Source: Timema cristinae (Eukaryota > Arthropoda > Insecta > Phasmatodea > Timematidae). Taken from it: a stretch of 64,000 nucleotides of DNA. Shown piece after piece: positions 1 through 11,331 of the stretch. The number at the start of each line of letters is the position of its first letter. Positions within the stretch are counted from its first letter, which is position 1. A model generated the notes under the pieces. The model was not told the origin of the DNA. It saw only the letters and a list, made by a program, of their open reading frames with translations, and ran no database searches. The position numbers were made by a program, and so were the translations under genes. The stretch is taken from assembly GCA_039000515.1 (NCBI GenBank), contig JBCFYV010000010.1, positions 124,001-188,000 of the forward strand, read 5' to 3'.

Positions 1-2460
1 ATCCCGCAATCTACTATCCAATATGCAATGTGGCTTTCGCCGTAACCGATCCACGGTGGATCACCTTGTTCGCCTTGAGACAGCAGCTCGTGACGCTTTC
101 CTCCATAAACAGCACTTCTTGGCTGTCTTCTTTGATTTGGAGAAGGCTTACGATACCACCTGGCGGTACGGCATTTTAAAAATCCTGTTTAATTGGGGGT
201 TCCGGGGGAACCTCCCTATTTTTATATCTAATTTTATGTCTGATAGACACTTTCGGGTAAGGTTAAACAACACCTTATCCGATGATTTTATTCAAGAAAA
301 TGGGGTGCCTCAGGGTAGTATTTTAAGCTGTACGTTATTCGCTATAGCGATAAATAGCATCGTGGACAACGTGCGCGTACCTGTCCGTTCATGTCTTTTC
401 GTGGATGACTACGCAATTTATTGCAGTTCATCGAGTCTCCACAGAGCTGAACGTCAGATACAATTAGCTGTCAACAATCTGTGTATATGGGCATCGCATA
501 GTGGCTTTCGCTTCTCTGCGGCCAAGACGACGGTAGTCCACTTCCACAGATAACGCGGAATACAGCAAGTCCCCAATATTTTAATGAACCATGTTGTTTT
601 ACCAGTCTCGGAGAGCGTTAGGTTCCTGGGACTTTTATTTGATTTTAAACTAACTTGGATCCCCCACATCAAAGACCTGAAAGCGAGGTGTGTTAAAGCT
701 TTGAATTGACTTAAAGTTGTGAGTGGTCGCTCTTGGGGTGCTGATAGGGAAACCTTGATGCGCCTGTATAGGGCCCTGGTCAGATCTAAACTAGATTACG
801 GGAGCTTTGTTTATGGCTCAGCTAGACCCTCGGCGTTAAAGATGCTAGATAGTGTCCACCATGCTGGCATTCGACTGGCTACTGGTGCCTTTCGTACCAG
901 TCCAGTCGTCAGTATCTGTGCCGACGCCGGTGAGCCGCCTCTTTCTTACCGGCGGTCCTATCTTCTGGCATCTTACGTGTCGAAACTTCATTGCATGGGG
1001 CAGCATGTTGCCTATCGTCCTGTGTTTCATCCCCTTAACCGTGTCTTGTATGAAATCAAATGGCGTAGTACAAGGCCGGTTGGGATCAGGATGCTATCGG
1101 TTTTCGACACATGTGGGATAGTTTTGCCAAAGGCTATCCCCACATCCCCAGGTCGTGTTTCTCCCTGGAAGATACGCCTACCTCAATGCCAAGTTCCCTA
1201 AAGCGACCACCCCAAACTTTGTATATGAGAGGACCTTTAATGAGCTCCTCTCCACTCGCTTTCACGGATTTGAGCGCATCTATACTGATGGCTCTAAATC
1301 TGGAGCCTCCGTGGGATGTGCTTTTGTTGTGGAAGGATCCAATTTTAAAGTTGGTTTACCTAATGAAACCAGTGTTTTTACAGCTGAATTATATGCCATT
1401 TTTAAATCTTCGTGTTTTGTATACCGAAGTAGTCACCGTTCTGTCCTCATCTGCACGGATTCCATGAGTGCTCTGTTGGCATTGTCCACTCTCTACTCCT
1501 GGAATCCCCTCGTGCAGATGATACATGAACAAATTTTTAAAATTGATTCACTAAGCACCCGGCTCGCCTTTTGCTGGATTCCTGGTCACGCTGGTCTTCC
1601 AGGAAATGAACTGGCGGACCAGGCAGCCAAGGAGGCAGCACGTATGCCTCCGGAGACGAGTCTGGGTGTCCTGTTTTTAGATCTAAAGGGTTATGTTCGG
1701 CGTGGAGTCTTACGCACCTGGCACGAGCAGTGGGTCTCGACCCCTGCTCAGAACAAGCTGCAGTTCGATCTGGGACGGTGTGTCGCGATGGCTCTCTTCT
1801 ATACGAAAGTCTAGAAGAGAGGAGGTCATCGTGACGAGACTCCGCTTCGGGCATACTTCATTGACCCATAGTTTTTTACTGAGAGGGGATCCACCTCCAG
1901 TGTGTGAGTTTTGTGATACTCCCCTTAGTGTGCATCACATTTTGGTGGAGTGTCGCAAACTAGCCCCTATCCGTCTGGCTCTTGATTTTAAAGGTGACTT
2001 ACGTTTTTTATTACGCGATAGTGCAGATGGAGTTATTTGTTTACTCCGTTTTATACGCCAGGCGGATCTTTTTAATGCCATTTGAGTCACTTTTATAAAG
2101 TGGCTCTTTTTTTGGATATTATCTCATATTGAGATCTTTTTAACAGTTTTATTACAATTTAACATGTTGTTTTGTCTTTTTAACGTATTATAATTTTAAC
2201 ATGTTTTGTCATCTTAACGTGTTATATTTTAATATGTTTGTTTTGTCTTTTTATTGGAGTGATACACTTGTGGTTTTTTTTTAGCAAGTGTATCACTTAA
2301 TTTAAACTAAGAGCATATTTGAGCACTCCTATGGAGTGTCTCAAATGGTGAATGTTTTATCTCTTTTCCCTATGGGGATTTTATTATGTTTTTCATATAG
2401 TTCAAGGCCCTAATGACCTCGATGTGTCGATGGGCCTCTAATCAATAATAATAATAATAA
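1..2460 (+). mobile_element. I-clade LINE (TAA-LINE) copy 1, 3' part, cut by window edge
   Basis: This is the 3' portion of a non-LTR retrotransposon. It holds the reverse transcriptase from the fingers/palm onward, the thumb, RNase H, the C-terminal zinc motif, a T-rich 3' UTR (2086-2440) and a terminal (taa)n tract at about 2443-2460. It aligns over its length with the copies at 11332, 22386 and 41674. RNase H plus a (TAA)n tail is typical of the I clade. The 3' UTR ends with the family motif around 'ggccctaatgacctcgatg' just before the tail. The 5' end lies outside the window, so a target duplication cannot be checked. Confidence 0.93.
2..2085 (+). pseudogene. ORF2 C-terminal part (RT, RNase H), disabled
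   Basis: This encodes the reverse transcriptase and RNase H that copy LINE RNA at the target. Visible RT motifs are QCGFRRNRSTVDHL, AVFFDLEKAYDTTW (motif A Asp), GVPQGSILSCTLF (motif B) and LFVDDYAIYCSS (motif C, the catalytic VDD). RNase H shows IYTDGSK, FTAELYAI, CTDSMSALLAL and WIPGHAGLPGNELADQAAKE. The C-terminal zinc motif is CEFCDTPLSVHHILVEC. Lesions are a TAA stop at 551-553, a TGA stop at 707-709, and a 14-bp deletion near 1190 between two 'tgcca' repeats. There is also a one-base gain near 1763 that shifts frame, and the reading closes at TGA 2083-2085. It cannot make a full protein. Confidence 0.92.
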
Positions 2461-3380
2461 TTTAAGAAAAGCTTTAATAGTTCACAAAGCTCTATGTGCA
2501 AGTCAACGCGAACCATTCATACAATAAAACATTGTCCTGATCTTCAGAACTAATATGTAACATATTTTTAGTATTTTTTATGTAAAAATTAACACTTATA
2601 AGTAGATTAGTAGCTAAGGCTGCGAGGTTTAATCAAATGGTTCAACATATCATTTAGGTAGAATGACAACTTAAGGTAAACTGTATTGCAATCAAAATGT
2701 ATTACAATGTGTAACATATATTTATGTATATTCCTTGTATTATTCTATACATTTATAAGTATAATAAAATCCCTTATAGATTATCTCGAGATTTTGATCT
2801 TTAAAATAAATGGTTAGTTGTCATAGCTTTATATATAACATGTTTTCTATCACTCAGAAACTTATTTTCAACAAAACTTTAAATGTCTACATCATACGAG
2901 TACGTTTAAATTATATATATCTAAAACAGGAACGAGGGACGTGATGACCCTTAGTAATTTATATTCTAGGATAATATCCTTTTTATTGTTTTCATGGAAG
3001 ACAATAGTTGTTAGTAACCATTTTGTTCCGTTTGAATGTATGCTATAAGCAACATACAGTAGTGTGAGATTAACCTGTGCCAATTAAGGTAAGAATGGAT
3101 GGGTGGAGAGGGAAGGACAATATGTTTGTCTTGGGAGAAAGGGTAAGAAAGTGTTTCCTTGCAGATAGCGTTCAGCAATTTTATAAGTTGTGAACAATTT
3201 TTTTTACAGTATAATCGTTGTGTTGTTAGGGCATTGTAGCGTATATTTTGTTTTAATGTTTGTTAGTTTAATTGTACTTTCATTAAGGCCTAGTACATCT
3301 CACATTAATTTGTCTGAAGCCATTGCACATTAAAATTCATGTTCACTGATAGGGCCTCATTGTAATGTAAAATATTTTAT
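2461..3380. other. AT-rich interval without recognised gene
   Basis: This is AT-rich non-coding DNA between the LINE tail and the decayed minus-strand transposase-like gene. A 63-codon open frame lies on the minus strand at 2892-3083, preceded by an acceptor-like TTGGCACAG. It could be a remnant exon, but no family was recognised. No repeat structure or RNA gene was seen. Confidence 0.5.
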
Positions 3381-4253
3381 TCATAGTGTGAAGTAAATTA
3401 AATGTGGCCTCTGAACCTCTGAATTCTTAGAGTTGGGCTGACTTTTATCTAATAAGTCGTCAAAAATTTCCCAATCACCAGTATGCCTTCTGAAGAATGA
3501 AAGGTAATGTCCAACTTTAGAGGGACTGTAAAGATCTCTTCCTAAATAGCCAATCACACCACGCAAAACATAATTCTTATTATTAATGACTAGGGCTGTA
3601 GGTATGTCACATAGAAGTATTTTCAAGTCATTAGTATAGCTTTCCGAAAAATCAATCAACTCAATAATTAAATGGTAATTAGACAACTGTTTGGTTACGT
3701 GTCTGACTTCAATGCAGTCTTTGTGCCCATCCACTATTTCATAATCTTTTGTAAGGACGCTGTCATCTAAAATAGTTCTACATGTGGTATAGTCATCTTC
3801 AAATATTTTATTTTGTAGTAGATCCTCAAGATTTGACAGTTCTTCACGTTTGCAGTGCACAGCAACACTTGCATCTCTCGCTATTTTGATCTTGTCAGGG
3901 CACTCATCAGAACTACAAACTGTTGTACATATTTGAACTTCAAAATAAGTCATAATTTTTCTTAGCATTTCTATTACTGAGCATTCTACGGACAATCTAT
4001 TGATATGGTTTTTTAGCTTTTCACTTGGAAATAATTCCTTTAATATTTAAGCTTTATTTATATATGTACTTGCTGTCAACTCATGTTTTACAATACTAAG
4101 AACAAGTTGGAGTTTTGGAAAACTATTCTTATTTATTGCATTTTTGAACTCAGTGCTGTCGCAATATGCTGTACACATTACTTGAACAATTGAATCAAAT
4201 GCGCAAGTATTAGTTAAAATATAAAGTTTATTGAAAAGTTTCAGCTTTTTCAA
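3381..4253 (-). other. Ubiquitin-specific-protease-like (C19) domain of the decayed gene
   Basis: A Cys box, TNTCAFDSIVQV, is encoded near 4182-4214. It fits the C19 pattern N-T-C-x2-[ND]-S-x2-Q. About 200 residues later a His box, VGHYLSFFRRHTGDWEIFDD, lies near 3460-3515 and fits G-H-Y...W...DD. The order, spacing and both catalytic signatures match a papain-fold ubiquitin-specific protease. The stretch between them is charged and lacks a clear zinc-binding insert. The Cys and His blocks are separated by a frame break around 4000-4047. Its position after a transposase-like core suggests a transposon-encoded peptidase, but decay prevents proof that it was one reading frame. Confidence 0.6.
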
Positions 4254-6885
4254 TGAAACCCGGTTTCCAATTTTTAAGACTCCAATCGATGAGACGTGTC
4301 TTTTATTGGATAAGTCAACCTCAAGCCATTCCGCATTCGAATTAAGATATGATGTGTGAGGTAGTTTTTTAGGTGGGACTGCTTAACCTCTCCAATTTTC
4401 CTCTTCATTCATTTCTATAAAAGCAATGGTTTCATGTGATGATGTGACGGGCTTTTTTTTAAACTTATTTTTTATATTTTTTCTGACTCCATAAGTGAAT
4501 TTGCATAATTTATTGTTGAGCCATAAACACTGTTTTCATTTCTAGAACAAGCTATTAACATTAATTCACATAAAGGGTCTTGCGTACTATTTGTTTAAAC
4601 ACTTTGTCTTTTACTGACGTTTGGAAAGTTATGGTCAATTTTCGAACATCTTTTACATATCCGTTTCTCTCCATAACCTTCCTCCCCCTCTAAAGGACCA
4701 GAACACTCTCTAACTACATGGACAGCAACATTGCAAATACTGCATCTGTGCACCAGTTGCTTCATTGCCTGCAACACATATTGGGCGAAATGCAACATTG
4801 TTTGTATTTTTTAAGGTCAGGTAGAAACATTTGAGCATTTAAACTGCATGTATATTTTGGTGCAGCAGCCAATTTAATTGCTCTATCTATGGCTTTTATG
4901 TGATACATGACGAAATCCTCCACTCTTAATGGAAGAACGTTTGAAGATAATGTTCTGTTTTGTATGTCATTGAACTCACTTTCCACGGGAGCACTGCTTG
5001 CTGTTTTGTCCCCATATCCAAAAATAGGAACCATTACCGCAGACCATAATGGAATAAAATTTGAAATTGAAACTATTTCATCAACTAAACTAGGAATAAA
5101 TTGTTGATTACATCGGTCACCAGTTTGGCGATCCAATATTTCTTTGATTCTAATAATAATTTTCAAAATCCATGCTTTTGTTGATTCAAAATGTGTCTGC
5201 TGAGAAGTTTCGTTATCTTCTAAGTTTAAGTCAGAATAATATGCACTACTTAAAATACCTTCGTCCATGCTTTCTTGCCTTGTACATAAATCCGGCTGCT
5301 CTTGTTCTCTTGTTCCCCAATAGCAATAAGTTTAATTAATTTGTTTTTACTTATTTCCCAAGGGCTAGGTTCACCTTTATCATTATTTCCTTCCCTTTCA
5401 CTTAAGGCTACAGTAATGATGTCAGATAAAATTTCTTCCAATGTTGTTATAAAAGTTGTCTGTATAGCCTGTCCCATAGCTCTTAGGTAGAAATGTTTAG
5501 TGCGCTTGATTTGCCCTTGCAAAGATTTCCACTTTGTTAGTAGTTTAATAAAGTGTGCCAACATAACATCTTAAAATCGTGTTTGGAAGTCCGTTAGGTT
5601 CATTGTAAAATATCATTTTGCAACATTGTCTTAAGTAATCTTTCAATTATTCATATTGTGTAAATGCTTTAACTGAAGCGGATAATAGAGCAACAGACAT
5701 ATCTGCTACCACCATATCAGGTATTGTTGCGTCATTCCTTTCCGACAGCATGCTGCTAACAGAATATTGCTGTCCACTCTTTTTGTCATTCACAACTATT
5801 TCATACAAAAAAATATGAGATGATTTTGTACCCGAGGATCTCTTTAACTTTCTCACTAAAGAACCGGAACCAGTCGCACCAATGCTAACTTGGGAGGGAT
5901 GTGTTTTGCAGTATGACTGAAATACACGAATTTGTGACGAACTCCAGTAATGAATGAAAAATCGGTCATAACCTATATCTCTTATCACAGCCTGGTATAA
6001 CATAGTTAACTTAGCCATACTAAGAGCTACGACAGGATCTTTGTGTCATCTTGAAGAAACTACCTTTTCATTCTTCGCTACATTTAATACATTGCATGTG
6101 AGATGGTGACTTGGTTCATAAGCTCCAAATTCCATTAGTTTATGAGCCATAAGTCACCTATACATGTTTGGTTGTATACCTTATTTGATAATCTTTGAAA
6201 CGGTTTCTTTTCTTAGTATATTAGTTAAATGGCGTTTAATATTTTCTGGATGAGAAGTAAAACTTCCATTATATATAAATTCAATGACTACTTCTTTACC
6301 CACAGTGGGCTCCTCAAGAATATTACCATTTAAAACTGATCCACAAACTTTACATGATAAAAGAATCGTGGCGTACACATTACCTGACTTAGAGATTTTT
6401 GCTCGTTTAAATACATGGGTGCAGGGAAGGGAAGTATGTTTCCAGAAGTCTTGGTAGATTATATTAATCCATCCATGTTGAAAAGTCAAGTAATTTTTGT
6501 GCTGTCTTTTGAGTTTAAATTTAACAGAACACCTGTATGAAATTTCATTAGATGCTATTCTAGAAAACTCTTCAGGTGGCAGGACAGCAATAAATCTGAT
6601 ACTAGAAGCTAAATTGTCTCCATCCGAGTTGGAATTATGCTCTTCATCTTTGCTACTACAATTTTCTACAGTCTCTATAATATCCTCACTTGTATTATCA
6701 GTGGTAATTGGTGTAAGTTGGTACCCTAAGTCAGCCCAAACATTATATATATTCTTTTTGATAATAGTGTAAATCGCTACTGACGAATTTACTCCCTCTA
6801 GCTCTTTACTAATATCATTCCAAATATTACTAGATTTTACAGGCAGCCCCTCATTTACAGACAAAATAGAAGTTTTGAATTTCAA
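3381..6885 (-). pseudogene. Decayed transposase-like gene with zinc finger and C19-type peptidase domain
   Basis: Broken minus-strand coding blocks run 6885-6181, 6018-5647, about 5640-5250, 5268-4762, 4798-4595, 4253-4047 and 3995-3381, in one consistent order. The N-terminal block (about 234 aa) has a Cys-containing segment with a LSCKVCGSVL motif. The next block carries HYWSSSQIRVF, then VSIGATGSGSLVRKLKR, SSHIFLYEIVV and VVADMSVALLSA, which resemble a MULE-type DDE core (iDaTg ... vcD). The first expected Asp is Gly here. A helical block follows (HFIKLLTKWKSLQGQIKRTK), then a CSIC...RICKRC zinc motif, then a ubiquitin-protease-like domain. From memory, similar proteins recur in hemipteran genomes as unnamed repetitive proteins. 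Frameshifts and a stop near 6050 and 5580 make it a pseudogene. Assignment to MULE is an inference. Confidence 0.6.
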
Positions 6886-6929
6886 TAAAGATTGTATTAA
6901 TAAAGGTTGATTAACTGTTTTTTTCCTCG

Positions 6930-7671
6930 GCGTGTTGAAATTGTTGGATGTCTATGATATATATAACACAAGATGTAGCACAAATACTAGGTAATGACCT
7001 CTTTATTACTCCAACGCAGATAATGGTATAGCATTATAGTTATATACATCTGTAACAAATAAAATATACAATGAAAAATCATGACAATATATGGTGCAAT
7101 AATTATGTTTACGAGTCTTTTGTAACTATAGTTTAATATTTCGCCAGTAAATAAAATGTCAACTTAAAATCTAAATTGAATCCTACCATGGGAAAATTAG
7201 CTTAACATGATAAAAGTAAAAACTATTAGATAAATTGTATATTCAAAATCAAACTAAGCATTCAATTCAGCAACAACAAAATATCTGCAAAGGTAATCAA
7301 AGTTTTATAACAAATTAAATAATTTAAAAATTATTAAGATTTGGAAAATAAAGATAAAATATTTTGTTTTTACCTTTTACCATTAAAATACATATACCTA
7401 CGTGTAGTTTTTATTTGTTAAAGAAACACGATTTGTCCACTAATGTTAATGCAAAGCAGCCAACACAAAATATAGTTTTCCTTTGGATTTAGATTAAAAT
7501 GTGTTCTATAGGTATTCTTAGAATTTGTATTTGATTAAGAGAGAAAAAAATAAATTCTACATTATATAGGGGAATCCAACGATAAATAATCTCGTTTAAG
7601 AGAGATTATTTGAAAACATATGAATTTTATTGAATTTCAATAGAAAAATAATAGCTTATGTGTTAACCAGA
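6930..7671. other. AT-rich interval, nothing recognised
   Basis: This is AT-rich sequence upstream of the minus-strand transposase-like pseudogene. No open frame above background, inverted repeat or RNA gene was recognised. It may contain the 5' end of that element, but no terminal repeat could be paired. Confidence 0.45.
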
Positions 7672-7796
7672 CGTCCGAGCTACCTACACCCATGTGAGAT
7701 TTCAGTACAATCGATAACAGTGGTTTGGTCGTGATTGAGAAACATACAGACAGACACACTTACCAGATTTCATTTTCATAAATTAGTAGGATATAT
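7672..7796 (+). repeat. 3'-tail segment of an RTE-type LINE or its SINE
   Basis: The segment contains 'acaatcgataacagtggttt', 'gtcgtgattgag', 'aaacatacagacagacacac' and 'aaattagtaggata' in that order. These strings resemble the 3' ends of RTE-clade LINEs and dependent SINEs common in insect genomes: a 'gtggt..ggcgtgattgag' block, a CAGA/CATA-type repeat and 'attagtaggat'. No coding part remains. The TAA-LINE copy at 7799 begins almost at its last base, so that LINE probably inserted at the tail. Confidence 0.55.
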
Positions 7797-8425
7797 AACC
7801 CCCTGCAGGATGGGGCTTAGAATAGTCCCGCAGTAACCCCTGTTTGTCGTGAGAGGCGACTAAAAGGGAGGCTATTGTGCAGGACGTACCTCGTGCAGGC
7901 CAAACCTATCCTATATCTTTCCTTTAACACCATTTTCTTCTTCCTTCACTTTAACTCGCCTTTTTTTCACTCTCCCCCCGTCACTTTATCTCTCTTTACC
8001 TCTTTTTTCCCCTCAACTGCCGTTCAGTCCTGCACAGAGACTTTTGGCCCCTCCGTTGACGACCATCGCAGTGAACACAGCTCTCCTCGGTTTATTATTG
8101 GATACCACTGCTTTGAGCTCCCGAATGAAAGTGCGCCGGTTGCAATACCTTAGTAGAAGGGCCTTAGGGATGACAATAACCTGGTACCCTACTTTGGGAA
8201 AAGATCGGTTGCGTTCATGAGGGCCCGGATGTAAAATTGGCACTTTCCTACACCCACTTGCTGCGACGACCTCTCTCTCGGCGATGCTCTATGCGAAAGT
8301 TGTCATGTCTAGCGTCGTATGGAGCCTCTCGTCGGGACAGTTAACAGGGCCATATGTGGTAGCACCAACTTGGGTCACCCTGGGTCTACGATCCGAGTAC
8401 TGTGTAGGTTGTCCCCACTCACAGT

Positions 8426-9862
8426 ATGGCCAACAACATTGTCGCCGCTGGCACCGTACTGCCAAGTTCTGCTGGCAACTCACTGCCCGGTCCCTCTCAG
8501 GTCCGTAATACAGACAAGAGGCGGAACCGGGTAAGGCCGTCCAGCCTTATATTAGGAAAAATCCAGGAAGTGGTGGGGCCCCAGCCCCGCTTCCTGGTAA
8601 TGTCTCGAGTAGAAGACAATGAAGACCTGAAACGGGTTAGCCCATTTATCCTCGAAAGATTGATAAATGTAGAAGCGAAATCGGAAGTCTCAATAAGGAA
8701 ACTGCGTGATGGCACCATTATGATTCAGACCATGAGTGACACAGAGTCGACGGCGATCTTTGAAATACCGTTGAGCAATACGTCTCATATACCAGTGAAG
8801 GTGGAGCCTCACAGGTTCCTCAATGTTTGCAAGGGAGTTGTCACTTGCTATGACCTCGACTGCGTTAGCATTGAGGATATCTGTGATTAGCTTTCCCCTC
8901 AGCACGTAACAGAAGTGTACCGCATTGTCACCAAAAAGAACGGACAAGAGGAAAAAACCGACACGTATATCCTCACTTTTGCGACACCTACCCTTCCAAA
9001 GGAGGTCCGAGCAGGTTTCCACGTGCTCAGGGTCCGGCCGTATGTCCCTAACCATAAGCGCTGTTTTCAGTGTCAGGAATTCTGGCATACGAAGCCGCGA
9101 TGCCGTGGTAAGCCGACCTGTGCGGATTGTGGACAAGAGGCTTACGAAACACCATGTAAGTCTCCGAAGTTCTGCGTAAACTGCAAGGGTCCACACTCTG
9201 CCTGGGCTCGATTCTGTCCGAAATGGAAGGTAGAAAAAAGTTCTCATATGCCCAGGCACGCAAGGAATACGCATCTAGTCAGGCTCCGGTATTTCAAACA
9301 TCATACAGCCAGATTGTCAGCCAGAACATCAACTGTGCCCATTGCCATTGCGCAGTTAATCTCGCTAAGACGCCATCGCGACCTGTGCCATTGGTCTCTG
9401 CTCGAGACATCCGTATTGAAAACGCGCCAACTAAGTTGTCAACGATATTTTCACTGGGAGCAAAACTGCCACTTAAGTCTTCTCCCCCACCCGTCCCACC
9501 GAGGAGCCCTCTTCGGGGAAATAAATTATGTGCGGCCGCTGTTGAGTCGCTCATTCTCGCCTCCGGATGCCGGGATGAGTGGCGAAATAGGTGAGGCCGT
9601 AAAGGCGAGCCCCACTGGTGCCTTGAAGAAGGACCAGCGAGAGACCGACGATAAAAATATCAAAAAAGCGTCGAAGGCCTTAACAAAGCCTTCGCGCAAG
9701 GATCCGACTATCCAGTCTCTCCAAAATAAACCAAAGCTTCTCCTGAAGCGGGAGGTCCGGGAGAAACTGGGAAAGGCAAGAGGACCTAAAAAGGCCCTCA
9801 ACAAATTTTTATTCTTAAAGGATAGCGACATGGATTGCGAGGATAACCAAATTTTAAATTAA
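8426..9862 (+). pseudogene. LINE ORF1 (zinc-knuckle gag-like), disabled
   Basis: This is the RNA-binding ORF1 protein of copy 2. The start is taken at ATG 8426 (MANNIVAAGTVLPSSAG), because an equivalent Met begins ORF1 in the other copies. Zinc-knuckle traces are CFQCQEFWHTKPRC, CADCGQEAYETPC (His to Tyr, knuckle damaged) and CVNCKGPHSAWARFC. GAG-GAG codons have become GAT-TAG, giving a stop at 8888-8890. A deletion of roughly 28 bases near 9237 shifts the frame. The proline-rich repeat before the C-terminus is almost absent. The conserved C-terminal LLKREVREKLGKARGPKK remains. The reading ends at TAA 9860-9862. Confidence 0.88.
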
Positions 9863-9868
9863 TAAATT

Positions 9869-10107
9869 ATGTCGCTATTACAATGGAATTGTATGGGTTT
9901 CTATGCTCGTGTAGAGGAAATTAAACTACTAATTTCTTCCCTGCATCCTCCCATCTTGTACTTGCAGGAGACCCACTTACGCCCAACTAATAACCCGATG
10001 CTTCGTGGGTACGATGTGTATCGTACCGACAAGCCATTCTTTGATCGGGCTAGCGGAGGTGTGGCTATACCTGAACGTAGCAAAATATTTATGAAAAACA
10101 TGGTGTA
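9869..10107 (+). pseudogene. LINE ORF2 N-terminal fragment (endonuclease start)
   Basis: It begins six bases after the ORF1 stop with MSLLQWNCMGFYARVEEIKL, the first endonuclease motif (Asn of QWNC). It retains YLQETHLRPT (catalytic Glu) and FFDRASGGVAI, then degrades and stops at 10105-10107. The later endonuclease motifs GDFNAHN and SDHFPIL and everything downstream are missing. It is a truncated remnant. Confidence 0.85.
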
Positions 10108-10599
10108 ATGTAGTAAGGATACGAATTATCAATATAAGAGTCGAATTCAATATAAAAATATAAATATACAACCAATGTGTAACTGAAGTTTAGACTAGTT
10201 ACAAAGTTTAAAAGGTTCCTTTGATTAACAAATTATACTTGAAATGAGTGGAAGTTAGTTAATTAAAACCTTGATTTGTAACAATTATAGTATAACAAAA
10301 GTGAGTTTGGAAACTTAGATATACTTGACTAGATTAAAGATAAAATTAATATTAAAATTGTTATGACATTATAAAGGTAAGACTATCTTACATAAAATAC
10401 ATATAACATATTAAAATAATAAATTAAAACATAATAGTTTAAGTCAATAGATGAGTAAGAAAATGTAAATTGATAATATTTTGGTTGCTAATTTATTGGA
10501 TGTTAAAGATTGGAGAATAAAATATAAAATTGAAGTGTATATTAGAATATTGAATCAGGCTTATCTGATTTGAATGCCCTTGTTCCTTTTTTTCCTTTC
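10108..10599. other. Very AT-rich spacer
   Basis: This is low-complexity AT-rich DNA between the truncated LINE and the Penelope-like element. The exact left boundary of the Penelope element is not visible; it probably lies between about 10540 and 10620. No gene was seen. Confidence 0.4.
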
Positions 10600-10624
10600 C
10601 AAGCTGGTATGTATTAGCTCAAAG

Positions 10625-10672
10625 TTGCGACATGTTTCGGCGTGACATATGACGCCATCATCAGGCTATAGA
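10625..10672 (-). ncRNA. Hammerhead ribozyme of the Penelope-like element
   Basis: On the minus strand the core reads CTGATGA (complement of 10658-10664). Stem II follows as GGCGT/ACGCC closing loop CATATGTC, then GAAAC (10634-10638), a minimal stem III ACATGT, and the cleavage triplet GTC (10629-10631). Proximal stem I pairs the GC before CTGATGA with the GC after GTC, and a distal TATT/AATA pairing is possible. All conserved core boxes are present in the right order and spacing. The very short stem III matches the minimal hammerheads known from Penelope-like elements, which are thought to act as tandem copies. Confidence 0.8.
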
Positions 10673-11151
10673 ATAAAAATCAAAACAAGTTATGGCACAA
10701 TCCAGTGTGAAATATTAGACATGAAAATTTTTATTATGCAAAAATTAATTAGGAACAAAATATGAAGGAAATAAACCAAAGAAAGAAATAGTATATTTAC
10801 CAATTAACGCCTTGTTAATATGAGTCCGTCTGCCATGAAGAACAGAAACTGATCTTAAGGAGTGTAATAAAATCATGTATATATGAACTGGGTTCCTGAT
10901 ATGTTCTAGAAGAATTTCGTAAAAAGTCAAAAGATCATGAAAATTGCATGGTTATGGTAGATTAGTGATGTTGTAGCGTAAGAACAGATAGATAATATTT
11001 GAAACATAAATGAGATATATAAGAATGGAAAATATAAATAGAGAAGGAGAATGACAAGTAAGGGAAATGGAGAAAGGGTATTAATCTTCTCGACACTGGC
11101 CCGAACAGGTCATTTACTACTATGGAAGGATGGGCCGGAGCATATGGGATG

Positions 11152-11331
11152 TTATTTCATTTTAGTGTGTTGAGGTAGGTTCTTTAGAGTGTTGATAAGT
11201 GTTTGATTTTCAAAGTGGGTTTGTTCGTTGAGAACATTTCTGTTGTTAAGTATAGCAGTTTGAATAAATATATTTTCTGCGGTATTCATGATTGTACCTT
11301 TATGAGATTTGTGTAAAAGCTTCATACATTT
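11152..11331 (-). pseudogene. Penelope protein C-terminus, after GIY-YIG core
   Basis: On the minus strand an open frame runs from KCMKLLHKSHKGTIMNTAEN through IFIQTAILNNRNVLNEQ to a TAA stop at 11154-11152. The first residues repeat the end of the frame on the other side of the LINE (MEKCMN at 19177-19200), as expected from an 11-bp target duplication. In the uninterrupted gene this would be the last about 59 residues of the endonuclease module. It has no stop or frameshift of its own; only the LINE insertion separates it from the rest. Confidence 0.75.

Larger units (their letters stand above)
7799..10107 (+). mobile_element. TAA-LINE copy 2, 5' part only
   Basis: The copy starts at the family 5' end ('ccccctgcaggatggggctt', a mutated form of the 5' hairpin). 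It runs through the pyrimidine-rich 5' UTR and ORF1 into the first about 75 codons of ORF2, then loses similarity near 10100 inside the endonuclease domain. No reverse transcriptase, 3' UTR or (TAA)n follows. LINEs normally lose the 5' end, so this 3'-less state implies later deletion or rearrangement, possibly linked to the Penelope-like element that starts about 500 bp downstream. Confidence 0.88.
10600..11331 (-). mobile_element. Penelope-like element, 3' part (ribozyme-containing repeat and GIY-YIG end)
   Basis: Read on the minus strand, this holds the last about 59 codons of the Penelope protein (11331-11152), then about 480 bp of non-coding sequence and a hammerhead ribozyme at 10625-10672. 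The terminal repeats (pLTRs) of Penelope elements are known to carry hammerhead ribozymes. The element is cut at 11331/19177 by inserted LINE DNA. The matching upstream half lies at 19177-19790. Confidence 0.8.
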
